Of a DNA stretch of 44,931 nt, positions 44,856 through 44,931 are shown piece by piece. The notes beneath the pieces are model-generated. The model was not told the DNA's origin. It ran no database searches and worked only from the letters and a program-made list of their open reading frames with translations. The DNA is from Alphaproteobacteria bacterium (lineage in GTDB: Bacteria > Pseudomonadota > Alphaproteobacteria > UBA9655). Within the stretch, counting starts at the first letter, position 1; every line of letters begins with the position of its first letter. A program made the position numbers and the translations under genes. The stretch covers positions 1 through 44,931 of the forward strand of contig DAIDHR010000015.1 in assembly GCA_027459605.1 (NCBI GenBank), in the 5' to 3' direction.

Positions 44856-44931
44856 GAAGCTTCTTCAGATGGTCAATGAAGAGTTGATTGATAAAGGTAT
44901 TAAGTGGTCTTCTGGTTCTATTGTAGATGCC
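44856..44931 (+). mobile_element. fragment of an IS5-type transposase, runs off the window
   Basis: On the plus strand the frame from about 44855 reads KKLLQMVNEELIDKGIKWSSG then SIVDA to the window end. This matches the conserved part of IS5-family transposases just before the first catalytic Asp (GxIVDA). No start codon or N-terminal half is present upstream; instead the autotransporter sequence continues there in the opposite direction. So the copy is broken at its left side or joined by a rearrangement. Confidence 0.6.

Noticed and set aside
44510-44887. Plus-strand 125-codon frame opposite the autotransporter
   Set aside because: Antisense of the passenger repeats; the Val/Pro-rich translation is typical of an opposite-strand shadow.
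1-44931. CRISPR arrays, tRNA or rRNA genes
   Set aside because: No regularly spaced direct repeats, no cloverleaf with GGTTCGA-type T loop and no rRNA segments were found by eye; a covariance-model scan could still reveal a divergent small RNA.

Overview
The window is a gene-dense, AT-rich bacterial chromosome segment. It is most likely from an alphaproteobacterium of the host-associated, Holosporales/Paracaedibacter-like kind. Three things point there. The housekeeping blocks have alphaproteobacterial neighbours (tsaD-gpsA-EVE facing hemC-hemD-mitofilin-like-hemY-like; bamE facing a ubiquinol-cytochrome c chaperone and DUF177; petA with a cytochrome b/c1 fusion; uppP facing an FzlA-like protein). 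Base composition is low in G+C. Accessory genes typical of intracellular or protist-associated bacteria are scattered between these blocks: type VI secretion baseplate genes, an autotransporter, small Cys-rich secreted proteins, toxin-antitoxin genes and insertion sequences. The taxon is inferred from content only.

Layout. 1-4457: a Cys-rich secreted protein, then a minus-strand run tsaD, gpsA, EVE protein, nfuA, Bax-like glucosaminidase. 4507-9646: the haem operon hemC-hemD-mitofilin-like-hemY-like, then an NDUFA9-like reductase, a DUF488 protein and a small secreted protein ended by a clear terminator. 9779-11291: bamE and, divergently, a bc1 assembly chaperone and DUF177. 11373-19940: surface polysaccharide genes. 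These are a CapD/WbpM-type dehydratase on plus and wecE-rfbB-rfbA-small ORF-GT2-GNAT on minus, separated by a class I glutamine amidotransferase and an IS200-type element that has cut off the 5' end of a DUF333 gene. 20150-21205: a DUF6629-like membrane protein whose only plausible start is ATC, a Cys-rich secreted protein, and copy A of a foldable dispersed repeat.

21298-29868: ileS, lspA, DUF3035 lipoprotein, a 37-codon ORF, pgi and mutL as a tight plus-strand series, then an outer-membrane protein and a convergent DUF218 membrane protein. 30052-34770: tssF-tssG of a type VI secretion system, then two secreted proteins without clear homologues; the larger has features that could fit a beta-pore-forming toxin. 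34934-38916: hemF-trmL on minus and petA-petBC on plus. 38917-39815: copy B of the dispersed repeat, then a Phd/RelE-type toxin-antitoxin pair whose promoter contains a palindromic operator-like site. 40068-44931: a proline-rich repeat lipoprotein, uppP, an FzlA-like division protein, and an autotransporter gene broken by one in-frame stop and, at the window edge, by a piece of an IS5-type transposase.

Together the genes cover haem synthesis and cytochrome bc1 biogenesis (hemC, hemD, hemF, petA, petBC, chaperone), envelope building (bamE, lspA, uppP, dTDP-sugar genes) and information processing (ileS, mutL, tsaD, trmL). No rRNA, tRNA or CRISPR array was seen.
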